From positions 124,001-188,000 of the forward strand of contig JAHQWG010000012.1 of NCBI GenBank assembly GCA_029856045.1: a stretch of 64,000 nucleotides of DNA. Reading direction: 5' to 3'. The translations under genes and the position numbers were made by a program. The notes beneath the pieces were generated by a model. It had not been told where the DNA came from. It searched no databases and worked only from the letters and a program-made list of their open reading frames with translations. This DNA is from Promethearchaeia archaeon. GTDB taxonomy: Archaea > Asgardarchaeota > Lokiarchaeia > Sigyniarchaeales > SOKP01. Below are positions 51,885 through 61,860 of the stretch, one piece after another. Every line of letters begins with the position of its first letter. Positions within the stretch are counted from its first letter, which is position 1.

Positions 51885-53663
51885 TTAATTATTTTTTATT
51901 AATTTTATTGATTTATTATAGATATTTATTAGTTTTTGAGAAACTATTTTCCATCTGAAATTATCCTCTACTCTCTTCAGACAATTCTGCTTAATCTTAT
52001 CATAAAAAAGGTTGTCCTGTAAAACTTGCTTTCTAAGAGCAGGATAAGAAATATCTTGTGCCATTAAATTCAATTCAGATTTTGGAATTAATCCTTTAGT
52101 ATTCTTCATTCTGCAAATTTCAGAGATTATTAACATTGAAATAAGTGCATTAGCTAATTCCTCTGGATTTTCATTCTTAACTAAAATTCCTGTTCCATTT
52201 TCTAAGTCTTTATTAAGATCAATTATGGATTCTTGAAAACCTCCAACTCTCGTAGCAATTACAGGGATTTTGGAAGACATGGCTTCAAGCGCAATAATAC
52301 CAAAGGGTTCCCATCTAGAAGGACAACAATAAAGATCTGCATAAAAGTGGGCAAGGTGATAAATTGATATTGATTTTCCAAATAAAATTCTAAGATTTTG
52401 GGGATAAATTTTCATAAATTCGGCATAAGATTTGACATCATCTAAAGTATATTCGTTGGGCATCAGAAGCATTAAAAATCTTACATTAGGAACCTTCTCA
52501 ATTACTAGAGGAATTGATTCCAGAATTGTATCTATTCCTTTTTGATATGAAATTCTACCTGAAGTTAGAATTAAAGGACCATCTTGATTAAACGCTTTAA
52601 CTTTTCGATCTTGGAGTATCGGATAGATTCCATTTAAAGAATTAACAACATCTAAAACGATTTTCGATGTAATAATTGGTTCATTTTTAGGAATATTCTC
52701 AATTTTATATGTCAATAGAAATTTTCTTATATCCCATCGGGATATTTTTGAATAATCAGTAATGCCAGTAAAATTTATAATTTCTTTAGAAAAATTTTTT
52801 TTTATCTCAGTTATGATTTCAGTGTAATCCCAGTCACATCCATCCCATACAAAATCAGATTTAGGAGAAATTAAATCACCTCCAAGATTGGGTATTACAT
52901 CTGATTCTAAGTATGATTTACTCACTGAAGTTATAACATCTGCAATTAATGCGCAAATTTTTTCTAATGAAGGATTTATATGCTCATTGTTTCTTGCTAA
53001 TTCGAAAATCTCCTCAAATGATAATTTTTTTTTCTCATTATCCAAACAAATTAGCAGAGATGTATCATCAATGCCACATGCTTTTAAAAAGCGCTTATTT
53101 TTTCTTGGCCATGTCAATAAATGAAATGTAATAACAGAAGGAATATTTAAATCATGTTTTAATAATTCCTGTTTCATAGCGATATAAGCTATGAATGGAT
53201 GATAATCATGAATATGCACAATATCAGGTAATAAATTTGGATTATTTTCAATTAAATATTCCACATAATGTCTAATTGCATAGCTAAATAATCCAATTTT
53301 TCCAGATAAGGATTCAGGACTATAAACACGTGGATCATCTAAAATCTTTTTTGAAATTTCATTATTTCCGGAAATTAATATAACATTTATTACATCAACT
53401 TCTACTTTATGTAGTGAAATTTCATATTTTGCGTGGGGAATGTGAATATCAAATTCATAGGGGATAAAATCCCCCGTAAAATTAAATCCTAAATCAGATA
53501 TATTCGAATTTGATTGAAAATTATCTTTTTTACCGTGAGAAGGCATAAAGATTGTAATATCTAACTCATCTTTAAGAGATTTTGCTTGGTTTGCTGGAAC
53601 TTCACCTAATCCTCCAACTTTAACCACACCTGCATATTCAAAAGTAAATATCCAAACCTTCAT
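51885..53663 (-). CDS. glgA: Glycogen/starch synthase (GT5)
   Basis: 592 residues. WIFTFEYAGVVKVGGLGEVP has the KxGGLGEV donor-phosphate loop of GT5. HIHDYHPFIAYIA is a family motif. ILTSGRISYQKGIDTILES starts the second Rossmann domain, and EPFGIIALEAMSSKIPVIA with GGFQES holds E-x7-E and the GG phosphate loop. It elongates alpha-1,4-glucan from ADP- or UDP-glucose. It is longer than bacterial GlgA by about 100 residues, as in archaeal enzymes, which have a stretched middle. It forms an operon with the DUF3795 gene. Confidence 0.95.
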   Translation of the reverse strand: MKVWIFTFEYAGVVKVGGLGEVPANQAKSLKDELDITIFMPSHGKKDNFQSNSNISDLGFNFTGDFIPYEFDIHIPHAKYEISLHKVEVDVINVILISGNNEISKKILDDPRVYSPESLSGKIGLFSYAIRHYVEYLIENNPNLLPDIVHIHDYHPFIAYIAMKQELLKHDLNIPSVITFHLLTWPRKNKRFLKACGIDDTSLLICLDNEKKKLSFEEIFELARNNEHINPSLEKICALIADVITSVSKSYLESDVIPNLGGDLISPKSDFVWDGCDWDYTEIITEIKKNFSKEIINFTGITDYSKISRWDIRKFLLTYKIENIPKNEPIITSKIVLDVVNSLNGIYPILQDRKVKAFNQDGPLILTSGRISYQKGIDTILESIPLVIEKVPNVRFLMLLMPNEYTLDDVKSYAEFMKIYPQNLRILFGKSISIYHLAHFYADLYCCPSRWEPFGIIALEAMSSKIPVIATRVGGFQESIIDLNKDLENGTGILVKNENPEELANALISMLIISEICRMKNTKGLIPKSELNLMAQDISYPALRKQVLQDNLFYDKIKQNCLKRVEDNFRWKIVSQKLINIYNKSIKLIKNN

Positions 53664-53934
53664 TTCATGAATTTGATATTTTTAATCAAATGCAATAATA
53701 AATTAAATATGATTTTATTATTCTTAAACCTAATTTTAAATAATTATTAATTCGCATTAAGCATTGAATTTCTATAAGAAAATTCAATTTAATTTAAGGA
53801 ATTTTAGATTTCATCCCAAATTGATTAATAAAGTTATAGAAGAAACGAAAGAAAGAATTAATGAAATTGGGAAAAAAAAATATTTTAACTTTTTAAATAT
53901 GTATTAAATTAAAACAAAAGAATGGTAATTTGTC

Positions 53935-55155
53935 ATGGAAAATATTGAAAAAGAGATTATGGAAAAAATTAATAAGATGAAAGATGAGATTATTAAATTT
54001 CACCAGCAACTTGTTCAAATGCCTTCTGAAGTTCCTCCTGGAAAATATCGAAAAATTTCTAAATATATAGCGGAAAAAATTAATGAATTAGGAATGACGG
54101 CTGAAATTAAAAGAAATAATGTTTTAGCTGAACTGGGCAATAGCAATGGTCCATCTTTAATATTCAATGCTCATTTTGATACAGTCCCGGTTTTTGATGG
54201 TTGGACGAAAGATCCTTTAGGTGGAGAACTAATCGAAAATAAGATTTATGGTCGAGGGGCAGCAGATGATAAAGCATGTGTAACCGCGGAAATTTTTGCA
54301 GCTAAGGCATTAATTGATGCTGGAGTTGATTTAAATGGTAAATTAATTATTACAGCTGTTGTTAATGAAGAAATTGGTGGGATTGGTGGCACTGAATATC
54401 TTGTTAATGAAGAAATTGTTAGAGGAGATGTTTGTTTATTGGGAGATGCTCCTAGTGATTATCCAATTGCATATACTGAAGGTGGGTTTCAGATAAGCTT
54501 CAATATAACTGGAATACGTAGACATTCAATGGCATATCCAGATCTACCTTCTCCTAATCGCAATAAATATTCGGGAATAAACGCTATTCATAAAATGTTA
54601 AAAATTATGAATTTTTTAATGGAATTACAAGAGGATTTTAATAAAGAAGAAACTAAATATCCTTGCCATCCTGATCTCCCATCTAAGATTAGCAGTGTTA
54701 CTTTTTCTATGATTGAAGGAGGTACATCACTTACTGCAGTACCTGATAAATGTCTCCTACAATGTTGGATTAGCTTAATTCCAGAACACGATGCCGAAAA
54801 TATAAAAACAAAGATTTTAAATTATATAGAAGAATTGAAAAAAGATGATACCGATTTAGATATATTTGTTCAAATCCCAGTGACTATTGGACCACAAATA
54901 GCAGAGATTAACTCGGATTTTGCAAAAATTGTTAAGAAATCCTTTAAAATAGTTTATGGTGAAGATAGAGAATTTAAGTTATTCATGGCCACCGATGATG
55001 CTCATTTATTTCAAGAAAAAGGAATCCAGACAATTTCAATTGGTCCATTTCGCGGAGAAAGCCAAATTCACGCTCAAGATGAGTTGGTATATATTGAAGA
55101 TCTAATAAATACTACAAAATTATATGCATTAACTGCTTTGAATTATCTTAAATAA
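53935..55155 (+). CDS. M20-family metallopeptidase (ArgE/DapE/CPG2-like)
   Basis: 406 residues. SLIFNAHFDTVPVFDGW holds the first zinc histidine and catalytic Asp, GRGAADDKACVTAEI the bridging Asp, VVNEEIGGIGGTEYL the catalytic Glu pair and LLGDAPSDYPI the next acidic ligand. A dimerisation domain follows at about 185-300. Near the C-terminus the last His ligand is in ESQIHAQDEL. It hydrolyses an N-acyl or peptide amide bond; substrate cannot be decided between amino-acid deacetylation and dipeptide hydrolysis. It looks monocistronic. Confidence 0.94.
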   Translation: MENIEKEIMEKINKMKDEIIKFHQQLVQMPSEVPPGKYRKISKYIAEKINELGMTAEIKRNNVLAELGNSNGPSLIFNAHFDTVPVFDGWTKDPLGGELIENKIYGRGAADDKACVTAEIFAAKALIDAGVDLNGKLIITAVVNEEIGGIGGTEYLVNEEIVRGDVCLLGDAPSDYPIAYTEGGFQISFNITGIRRHSMAYPDLPSPNRNKYSGINAIHKMLKIMNFLMELQEDFNKEETKYPCHPDLPSKISSVTFSMIEGGTSLTAVPDKCLLQCWISLIPEHDAENIKTKILNYIEELKKDDTDLDIFVQIPVTIGPQIAEINSDFAKIVKKSFKIVYGEDREFKLFMATDDAHLFQEKGIQTISIGPFRGESQIHAQDELVYIEDLINTTKLYALTALNYLK

Positions 55156-55265
55156 AAAAGAATTTGAAATGTTATTTTATTTCTTTCAAATTATATTTTT
55201 TAATTTTTATTTTTTAAATAATAAAACTTTTTTTACTTTCTATTTCTATTTCTATTTGAATTATT

Positions 55266-56468
55266 ATGTGTGATACATTTCTTGCATTAGCAAATAGTAC
55301 TAAAAATGGGGAAGTTATTTTTGGAAAAAATAGTGATAGACCTCAATCAGAAGCTCAATTAGTTACCTATTCTCCCAGAACCAAGCATACAATTGGAGAA
55401 GAATTAAAATGCACATATATTTCGATACCCCAAGTTAAAGATACTTCTGCAGTATTATTAAGCCAACCTTGGTGGATGTATGGTGCTGAAATGGGGGTAA
55501 ATGAATATGGTGTAACTATCGGTAATGAAGCTGTTTTTACTAAGGAACCTTTAAGGGATACAGGTCTATTAGGAATGGATCTCTTACGTTTAGGACTCGA
55601 AAGAGGTAAAACAGCAAAAGAATCACTCACGGTGATCACAAATTTATTGGAAAAATATGGTCAGGGTGGGAGCTGTGCTGTCGGAACTCAAGGATGGACC
55701 TACCATAATTCATATATAATTGCAGATCCTAAAGAAGGATATGTACTTGACACAGCAGATAAGTGGTGGATTGTTGAAAAAATCCAAGATGTTAGGTCTA
55801 TATCAAATAATTTATCTATTCGTGGAAAAGGAGATCTTAGAAAAAAAGGAATAATACAGCATGCGATAGAGAGTAGATATTGTAAGGATGATAATGATTT
55901 TGACTTCGCACAAATATTTTCAAATCCGCCAATTCCAGATACATTTCCACCTTCTTGTAGAGATGGAAGATCTATGCAATTACTAAATGAAAATAAAGGG
56001 AATATTAACCAATTTTTGATGATGGATTTTTTAAGAGAGCATGAAGTGGGGATCTGTATGCATGGATCATTTGAATCAACTGCAAGTCAAGTAAGTATGC
56101 TAAGATCAGGTTTAAAAAAATCAATTCATTGGTTTACAGCAAGTACTATGCCTTGTTTAAGTATTTATAAGCCCTACATATTTCCTGTAGAAGGTCTAAA
56201 AGTTATGAAACCAGGCCCGTATGCTAAAATTAATACTGGTTGGTTCTGGAGTAAACATATTGCACAAATAAAACCATATAGAAAAAGATCCAAAAAAGAA
56301 GAAAAAGAGAAATACATCAAAATATTGAGAACATTAGAAAATCAAGTAATAAGTCAAGTTAATGAGATTTTAACTGAAGAGGAGAAAATCTCCGATGAAG
56401 AATTTCGAGATAAAATTAAAATAATCAATTCTGAAGCTTGGAAAAAATCTGAAGAAATGATTAATTAA
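55266..56468 (+). CDS. C69-family (secernin-like) dipeptidase
   Basis: 400 residues. MCDTFLAL places Cys2 to become the N-terminal nucleophile after Met removal. GKNSDRPQSEAQ, QPWWMYGAEMGVNEYGVTIGNEAV and LGMDLLRLGLERGKTAKES match the C69/secernin Ntn-hydrolase core. HGSFESTASQVSML and FTASTMPCLSIYKPY near residues 260-300 are conserved parts of the second half. Secernins also occur in eukaryotes. It probably cleaves dipeptides or amides; it precedes the ATC-hydrolase-like gene by 87 nt and follows the M20 peptidase by 110 nt, hinting at a peptide-salvage cluster. Confidence 0.93.
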   Translation: MCDTFLALANSTKNGEVIFGKNSDRPQSEAQLVTYSPRTKHTIGEELKCTYISIPQVKDTSAVLLSQPWWMYGAEMGVNEYGVTIGNEAVFTKEPLRDTGLLGMDLLRLGLERGKTAKESLTVITNLLEKYGQGGSCAVGTQGWTYHNSYIIADPKEGYVLDTADKWWIVEKIQDVRSISNNLSIRGKGDLRKKGIIQHAIESRYCKDDNDFDFAQIFSNPPIPDTFPPSCRDGRSMQLLNENKGNINQFLMMDFLREHEVGICMHGSFESTASQVSMLRSGLKKSIHWFTASTMPCLSIYKPYIFPVEGLKVMKPGPYAKINTGWFWSKHIAQIKPYRKRSKKEEKEKYIKILRTLENQVISQVNEILTEEEKISDEEFRDKIKIINSEAWKKSEEMIN

Positions 56469-56555
56469 AAAATAAAAGAAATTTAATAGAATCATTTTTT
56501 TAATAAAATAAAAGAAATTGATAGAAAAACTAAAAATAATAGCTGATAAATAAAA

Positions 56556-56993
56556 TTGAGTAAAAAATCTGCTGAAGATCTCCCTAAAAACGCAATAGAA
56601 GCTCAAGGCCAACTAATTAAAGCATTTTATGAAAAATATGGAAATGAAATTCTTCCAATTATTGAAACGGTGCTAGGAAGGCAGGGTCGTGCTCTTGGGT
56701 TAAGAACTAAAAAAAAAATATCTGATAATAAATTATCTACAGTAGCCAAGGTGTTTTCTAAAAGTAATGACCCCGAATCAGTTAAAGTAATTTCAATTTC
56801 TGATGAAAAATTTCATATTCAAGGAATGCAATGCCCATTTGGTTTAGAAAATACCTCAAGAGAACTTTGTGAAGCTGTAATGGCAATTGATTATGAGTAT
56901 TTCAACATAGCGACTGATAGAAAGATAAATTTACACATTAATAAAACAGTAGCAGCAGGAGATCCTTTTTGTGATACGATTTATACGGTTTAA
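56556..56993 (+). CDS. L-2-amino-thiazoline-4-carboxylate hydrolase-like protein
   Basis: 145 residues from TTG 56556; no strong ribosome binding site. AIEAQGQLIKAFYEKYGNEILP and the later MQCPFGLENTSRELCEAVMAIDYEYF plus AAGDPFCDTIYTV at the end match the layout of the ATC-hydrolase/related family, in which a Cys-x3-GL and a final GDxxCD are conserved (V4R-like fold). Enzymatic role in archaea is unknown. Confidence 0.75.
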   Translation: MSKKSAEDLPKNAIEAQGQLIKAFYEKYGNEILPIIETVLGRQGRALGLRTKKKISDNKLSTVAKVFSKSNDPESVKVISISDEKFHIQGMQCPFGLENTSRELCEAVMAIDYEYFNIATDRKINLHINKTVAAGDPFCDTIYTV

Positions 56994-57140
56994 AATTATG
57001 ATTTCAAGAAAGGTTGAAGAATATATTAAAAAATTAGTTAAATCTTTGAGTCTTTTTTTTTAAATTTCAATTTTATTTCTTTTAATTTAAACATTTTAAG
57101 AAAAATATAATCTAAATAAGAACCCTCATAACCTAAGATA

Positions 57141-58232
57141 ATGGGTCGTATTATTTTACACATCGATATGGATTGTTTTTTTGCCGCAGTCGAAGCGAGA
57201 GATAATCCAGAATATAAAGGAAAACCCCTTATTGTAGGAGCGGATCCTAAAGAGGGAAAAGGTAGAGGAGTTGTGGCTACGTGTTCTTATGAGGCGAGAA
57301 AATTTGGGATTCATTCAGCAATGCCGATATCTCAGGCATATAAATTATGTCCTCATGCAATTTTTGTTCGACCTAATTATTTTAAATATGCAGAAGTTTC
57401 TAAAAATGTGATGAACATTTTGAAAACATATTCACCAGCTTTTCAACAAATGGGTTCTGATGAAGCCTATTTAGAGTTAACAGAAATATGTTCTAATTTT
57501 AAAGAAGCTAGGAAAATAACGGAAAATATAAAAGATGTAATCTATGACTCTGAAGGTATAACATGTTCTATTGGTTGTGCCCCTACAAAAACTTTAGCTA
57601 AAATAAGTTCAGATCACAACAAACCAAATGGAATTACCATAGTTGAATCAGAAAATATTAAATCATTCTTAGAAAATATGGATATTATTAGGATTCCAGG
57701 GATTGGAAAAAAAACTAAAAAATACTATAACGAGAAAGGAATAAAAGTAATTGGAGATTTCATTAAAATCCCTTTACCTAGGATGATTGAGTTATTTGGT
57801 AAAAGTGGAAAATGGATTTGGGAGATCGTAAATGGATTAGATGATAGGCCTGTACAAGAATTTAGAGAGGACAGAAAATCAATCAGTAGAGAAAGAACGT
57901 TTCTTGAAGATACAGATGATTTTAAATTAATACTAACAACTTTTGAAGAGATCAATAAGAAAATTCATAAACCAATTATTAAACACAATATTTTCTATAA
58001 AACAATAACTTTAAAGATTAGATTTCAGGGTTTTATTACTTTTACTCGATCTAAATCACTTTTAATTCCTATCCAAAATGAGAAAAAAACATTAGAAATT
58101 ATTTTAGAGTTATATAAAGAATTTTCAAAAGGAAAAAGAAAAATTCGTCTTATTGGAATTAAATTATCCAATTTAGATACTAAGATAAAATTCAAACAAA
58201 GAAATTTATTAAATTTTTTAACTGTTCCATAG
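57141..58232 (+). CDS. dinB: Y-family DNA polymerase IV (DinB/Dpo4)
   Basis: 363 residues. ILHIDMDCFFAAVEARDNPEY has the catalytic D and the tyrosine-gate region (steric gate FF). SYEARKFGIHSAMP is a family motif. QMGSDEAYLEL holds the second acidic pair (SxDE normally; here GSDE). CSIGCAPTKTLAKISSDHNKPNG and a helix-hairpin-helix GIGKKTKKYY follow. The C-terminus QRNLLNFLTVP is a PCNA-interacting PIP box. It copies past lesions during repair synthesis, docked on PCNA. Confidence 0.97.
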   Translation: MGRIILHIDMDCFFAAVEARDNPEYKGKPLIVGADPKEGKGRGVVATCSYEARKFGIHSAMPISQAYKLCPHAIFVRPNYFKYAEVSKNVMNILKTYSPAFQQMGSDEAYLELTEICSNFKEARKITENIKDVIYDSEGITCSIGCAPTKTLAKISSDHNKPNGITIVESENIKSFLENMDIIRIPGIGKKTKKYYNEKGIKVIGDFIKIPLPRMIELFGKSGKWIWEIVNGLDDRPVQEFREDRKSISRERTFLEDTDDFKLILTTFEEINKKIHKPIIKHNIFYKTITLKIRFQGFITFTRSKSLLIPIQNEKKTLEIILELYKEFSKGKRKIRLIGIKLSNLDTKIKFKQRNLLNFLTVP

Positions 58233-58239
58233 ATTTTTA

Positions 58240-59316
58240 TTATTTTCTTAGATATTTGGGAAAGGATGTAGTAATCTGAATATCAGCTATTAAAACAACA
58301 AAAATTTCCTTTTTATATTTAAATTCATCAATAATTTCATGTTTTTTCAAAATTTTGAGAATTTCAAGCAATGAAGTAAAAGCATCTTCTGAAATTAGAT
58401 TTGGTAGAGTGTTTTTTAAGATAGGACCTGCTCGAAGTTTTGAAAGTACATTGTATATTTTAGGATCTGCAATAAATTGAAATAATTGAAATGAATCTTC
58501 CTTAGTTGGAATATATTTATCAAAAACTTTTTTAACTTTTTGGATAACAAGATCACTAATTTTTGGACTTTCGTCAAAATGCTCTATTAGACTTTTTGGT
58601 GGCATTCTTATAGCTTTAACTTCTTTTAAAAGAAGTAGATGTTGTTCATAGATAATTTCGGTTATTAAAATAAATTGATTATCAATAAATTTTTTTATTA
58701 CGCCATCAAACAATGATTGTTTAAAATTTTCATTAAACCATTTTTGTAAATCATCACATCTAATAGCACCTTTAGAAAGCTTTTCATGAGTATCAAAGAT
58801 TTCCTTCTCTTTAAATATAGATGCTATTTTTTCTTCTTCACTCTTATCACGAAATTCCTCTAATGATTTCCAATGTATTTCTTTTAACCAACTCTTAACT
58901 AATTCTTCATTTTCTTCTATATTTTTTTGAACTTTCTCATCATATTTTTGTTTTTCATATATATGGAATGCTTTATATGCCTCTTTATTAGATTGTAACT
59001 TTTCTGTAAATTCAATAAACCATAATAGAACATTTTTTTCTCTCTCTTTATTAACACTTTGATTTACAATTACCGATAACATTAACATTTGTCTGCCACC
59101 ACGCGCCCAATCAGAATAAATATCAAAATAATAATTCATAGAATTAAGATCTTCAAAATTATAAATAAAAAAGCCTTCTTCAAGTGGGTGATCCATAAGG
59201 TTTGCAATTCTACGCATTAATTGGGCATCTAAAGCATTTTCTGGAAATGAACAATATATTTGTGGACCGATTTTTGTATGAAAGAATGATAAAGTGACAA
59301 ATAATTTCAAATACAA
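58240..59316 (-). CDS. Longin-like protein with helical/winged-helix C-terminus
   Basis: 358 residues. The start KLFVTLSFFHTKIGPQIYCSFPE, then EEGFFIYNFEDLNS and SDWARGGRQMLMLSVIV near residues 45-85, matches the protein at 4447-5316. This half looks like longin/roadblock-type. From about 110 to 270 the protein is charged and helical. The last 90 residues include two helix-turn-helix-like pieces (LRAGPILKNTLPNLIS; LEILKILKKHEIIDEF), suggesting winged helices. The C-terminal part differs from the ACT-like end of the paralogue. Its stop is 7 nt from dinB (convergent). GTPase partnership is inference. Confidence 0.78.
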   Translation of the reverse strand: MYLKLFVTLSFFHTKIGPQIYCSFPENALDAQLMRRIANLMDHPLEEGFFIYNFEDLNSMNYYFDIYSDWARGGRQMLMLSVIVNQSVNKEREKNVLLWFIEFTEKLQSNKEAYKAFHIYEKQKYDEKVQKNIEENEELVKSWLKEIHWKSLEEFRDKSEEEKIASIFKEKEIFDTHEKLSKGAIRCDDLQKWFNENFKQSLFDGVIKKFIDNQFILITEIIYEQHLLLLKEVKAIRMPPKSLIEHFDESPKISDLVIQKVKKVFDKYIPTKEDSFQLFQFIADPKIYNVLSKLRAGPILKNTLPNLISEDAFTSLLEILKILKKHEIIDEFKYKKEIFVVLIADIQITTSFPKYLRK

Positions 59317-59529
59317 TTCTACCTAAATTATTAAAATATAGTATAGATTTCCAGTATTAATATTAATATTGAAAAAATGGTTAACTTTTAAAAATTTATG
59401 GAAACCACTCTATTTGATTAAAAGATCTTGCCTTAATTTTTTATTAATTTGTTTCAAAATAACTTTTGTTATTAAAAATTTATAAAACTTAAAATTAAAC
59501 ATATTTTTGAGTTATGTGAGTTGTTAATT

Positions 59530-60657
59530 ATGTCAAAAGTATTAACACTTCGGCAAAGAGTTTTAAACACATTTTCTCGAAAAACAATTGATAGAATCGT
59601 ATTTAGTCCCAGACTTTATTACTGGTACTATGGAAACCGTCTATGGAGACGACCAAGAACTGATAAAAAATGCGCAGGTAAGATACCTAAATATATTTTA
59701 AGAAAAAGTCTACTTGGAATTTTTGATTATCTTGAAGCAAGTCCACGATATGTTATAGAAAATTTTTATCTACCTTTAATTTGGCCAAGAAAAAAAGTAA
59801 GATATGTTCGGGTTAAATGGGGTAAGGACCGAGATGGGTCATTAATTACTGTTTATAAAACAAAAATAGGGAATCTTTATAAAAAAAGTCGAGGAGGGCA
59901 TCTTGTAGAATATCCAGTTAAAACTGTTAATGATATGAAAATTTTAAAATATATTATAAGACATACAAAATTTCATTTTTATTTGCCAATTTTTAAGTTA
60001 GCAAAAAAAATAATTGGAGATAGAGGTGTTGTAGGTACCTTTTTTGCTCGTTCTCCTTATATGAGTTTAATAACACAATATATGGGTTTTGAAAGGACAA
60101 TTATAAATTTAAGGCGATATCCGAATGAAATGGAAGATTTAATGAAATTTATGGACGGTTGTGATGATGATATGTTTGAAATTCTATGCAATTCCCCAAT
60201 TAAAATTTTTAATTTCGGAGAGAATATTGATTGTAATTTAAGTCCTCCAAGATATTTTGAAAAGTTTCTAATTCCATATTATGAAAAACGAGTGAAACAA
60301 TTTCATAGAGTTGGAAAATATTGCCACATTCATATGGACGGTTCCTTAAAGGATTTACTTCCATACTTAGAAGGATTACCATTTGACGGTTTAGAAGCCC
60401 TTACAGCTAAACCCCAGGGTGATGTCACTTTAGAAGAAATTCAAGATTCAATAGGCAAAAAGATTTTTCTTGATGGAATTCCTGCTTTAATATTCTTGCC
60501 TCAATACTCATTTAAATATGTGAAAAAATATACTCAAAAAGTGTTAGAGATGTTCTCTCCAAACCTTATTTTAGGAGTATCTGATGAACTGCCTCCAAAT
60601 GCTGATTTTAGGAAAGTGGAAATGGTCGCCGATATAGTAAAACATTATGAACTATGA
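59530..60657 (+). CDS. Uroporphyrinogen decarboxylase-like (URO-D fold) protein
   Basis: 375 residues from ATG 59530; the in-frame TTG at 59521 is less likely. The fold is suggested by LTLRQRVLNTFSRKTIDRIVF at the start, FFARSPYMSLITQYMGFER, KIFNFGENIDCNLSPPRYF, YCHIHMDGSLKDLLPYL (potential metal-binding His/Asp as in MtaA/CmuA-type methyltransferases) and FDGLEALTAKPQGDVTLEEI. The URO-D superfamily includes heme biosynthesis enzymes and corrinoid methyltransferases. The zinc-like HxHxDG points to the methyltransferase branch. No corrinoid protein gene lies beside it. Substrate uncertain. Confidence 0.85.
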   Translation: MSKVLTLRQRVLNTFSRKTIDRIVFSPRLYYWYYGNRLWRRPRTDKKCAGKIPKYILRKSLLGIFDYLEASPRYVIENFYLPLIWPRKKVRYVRVKWGKDRDGSLITVYKTKIGNLYKKSRGGHLVEYPVKTVNDMKILKYIIRHTKFHFYLPIFKLAKKIIGDRGVVGTFFARSPYMSLITQYMGFERTIINLRRYPNEMEDLMKFMDGCDDDMFEILCNSPIKIFNFGENIDCNLSPPRYFEKFLIPYYEKRVKQFHRVGKYCHIHMDGSLKDLLPYLEGLPFDGLEALTAKPQGDVTLEEIQDSIGKKIFLDGIPALIFLPQYSFKYVKKYTQKVLEMFSPNLILGVSDELPPNADFRKVEMVADIVKHYEL

Positions 60658-60688
60658 AAAAATATTAAAAGTATTTTTCTATAATATT

Positions 60689-61708
60689 TTACTTAGTTTT
60701 TATATAACCATTTTGATAAAACCAGTCAATTTGTTCCCTAATAGCAATATATAAATTTGTTCTAGGCATCATCAACTCGGTCCATGCTTTAGAACAATCG
60801 AATTCTCGATAGTGCTCAGAAGCGGCAACACTCTCTAAAGGTGTTTTTGGGTCGGTATGTCTTATTTTACACGAGATGAATTCATCGAAGAATGCAAACA
60901 TTTTCGCTAAAATTTTTGGAAACATAAAAAATGGAGCTTTTTTTCCTGCAACATCAGCAATTAAACGTAAGAAATCTCCGAAGGACATGTTTTTATTTCC
61001 TGCAATATAACGTTCTCCTCCTTTTCCATTCTTAATCGCAAGAACATGTGCCATTGCAACATCTTTAACAGAAACAATATTTAATCTTGTATCAACAAAA
61101 CCCGGCATTTTCCCGTTCATGAAGTCCCTTATAATCCTGCCAGTAGGTGTAGGTTTTATATCATAAGGGCCGATAGGAACGGTTGGAAGAATAGAACAAG
61201 TTATTAATCCCTTTTTATTCCATTTTTGTGCTATTAATTCACCCAAATACTTTGATCTCTTATAATGACCAGGTAATTCTTTTGGAGTTGCAAAAAGTTT
61301 TTCATCTCCTAAAGAACCATCAGATGGCATACCTATAGCACTTTCTGAACTGGTAAAAATTACTTTTTTAATTCCTTTTTCCTTTGCTTCTTTCATTAAT
61401 TTATTTGTAGCCCATACATTCACATCATATATTGCCTGTATTTTTTTAGAATCTGCCCAAAACCACATAGGTAAAAATATGTAAATTGCTCCTGCATGAA
61501 TTATATAATCACAATCATCCATTGCTTGACTTATGGATTTGATATCCCTCAAATCACCATAAGCAAAATCAATATCTAAATCCCTAAGGTTTATTAAATT
61601 TGAGGTTTTTCTCACGAATACTTTAACTTCATAACCTTTCTTAATAGCTGCTCTTACAATATTCGCCCCAATAAATCCGTTTGCACCTGTTATTAAAACT
61701 TTTGACAT
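60689..61708 (-). CDS. NAD(P)-dependent epimerase/dehydratase (extended SDR)
   Basis: 339 residues. VLITGANGFIGANIV is the GxxGxxG dinucleotide motif. CDYIIHAGAIYIF, VIFTSSESAIG and HYKRSKYLGE (catalytic Tyr-x3-Lys) are typical of extended SDRs. The C-terminal part resembles dihydroflavonol-4-reductase/hopanoid-epimerase types. It probably modifies an NDP-sugar or a lipid carbonyl. It converges with the URO-D-like gene, 31 nt between stops. Confidence 0.92.
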   Translation of the reverse strand: MSKVLITGANGFIGANIVRAAIKKGYEVKVFVRKTSNLINLRDLDIDFAYGDLRDIKSISQAMDDCDYIIHAGAIYIFLPMWFWADSKKIQAIYDVNVWATNKLMKEAKEKGIKKVIFTSSESAIGMPSDGSLGDEKLFATPKELPGHYKRSKYLGELIAQKWNKKGLITCSILPTVPIGPYDIKPTPTGRIIRDFMNGKMPGFVDTRLNIVSVKDVAMAHVLAIKNGKGGERYIAGNKNMSFGDFLRLIADVAGKKAPFFMFPKILAKMFAFFDEFISCKIRHTDPKTPLESVAASEHYREFDCSKAWTELMMPRTNLYIAIREQIDWFYQNGYIKTK

Positions 61709-61860
61709 TTTCCAAGCCTGTTCGAAATCAAATTTTTATTTAACTATTATAATAATTTTAATCAATAAAAAAAATTAAGACTTTTAGATTACTTATAAAT
61801 TATCATTCTTAAGCCTAATTTAAATTAATTTTCGATCAATATTTAATAGAGGTTTTTATT

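Noticed and set aside
55238-55257. TTTCTA microsatellite of about three units before the C69 peptidase gene
   Set aside because: Three short units in AT-rich DNA, too short to imply phase variation or a regulatory function.
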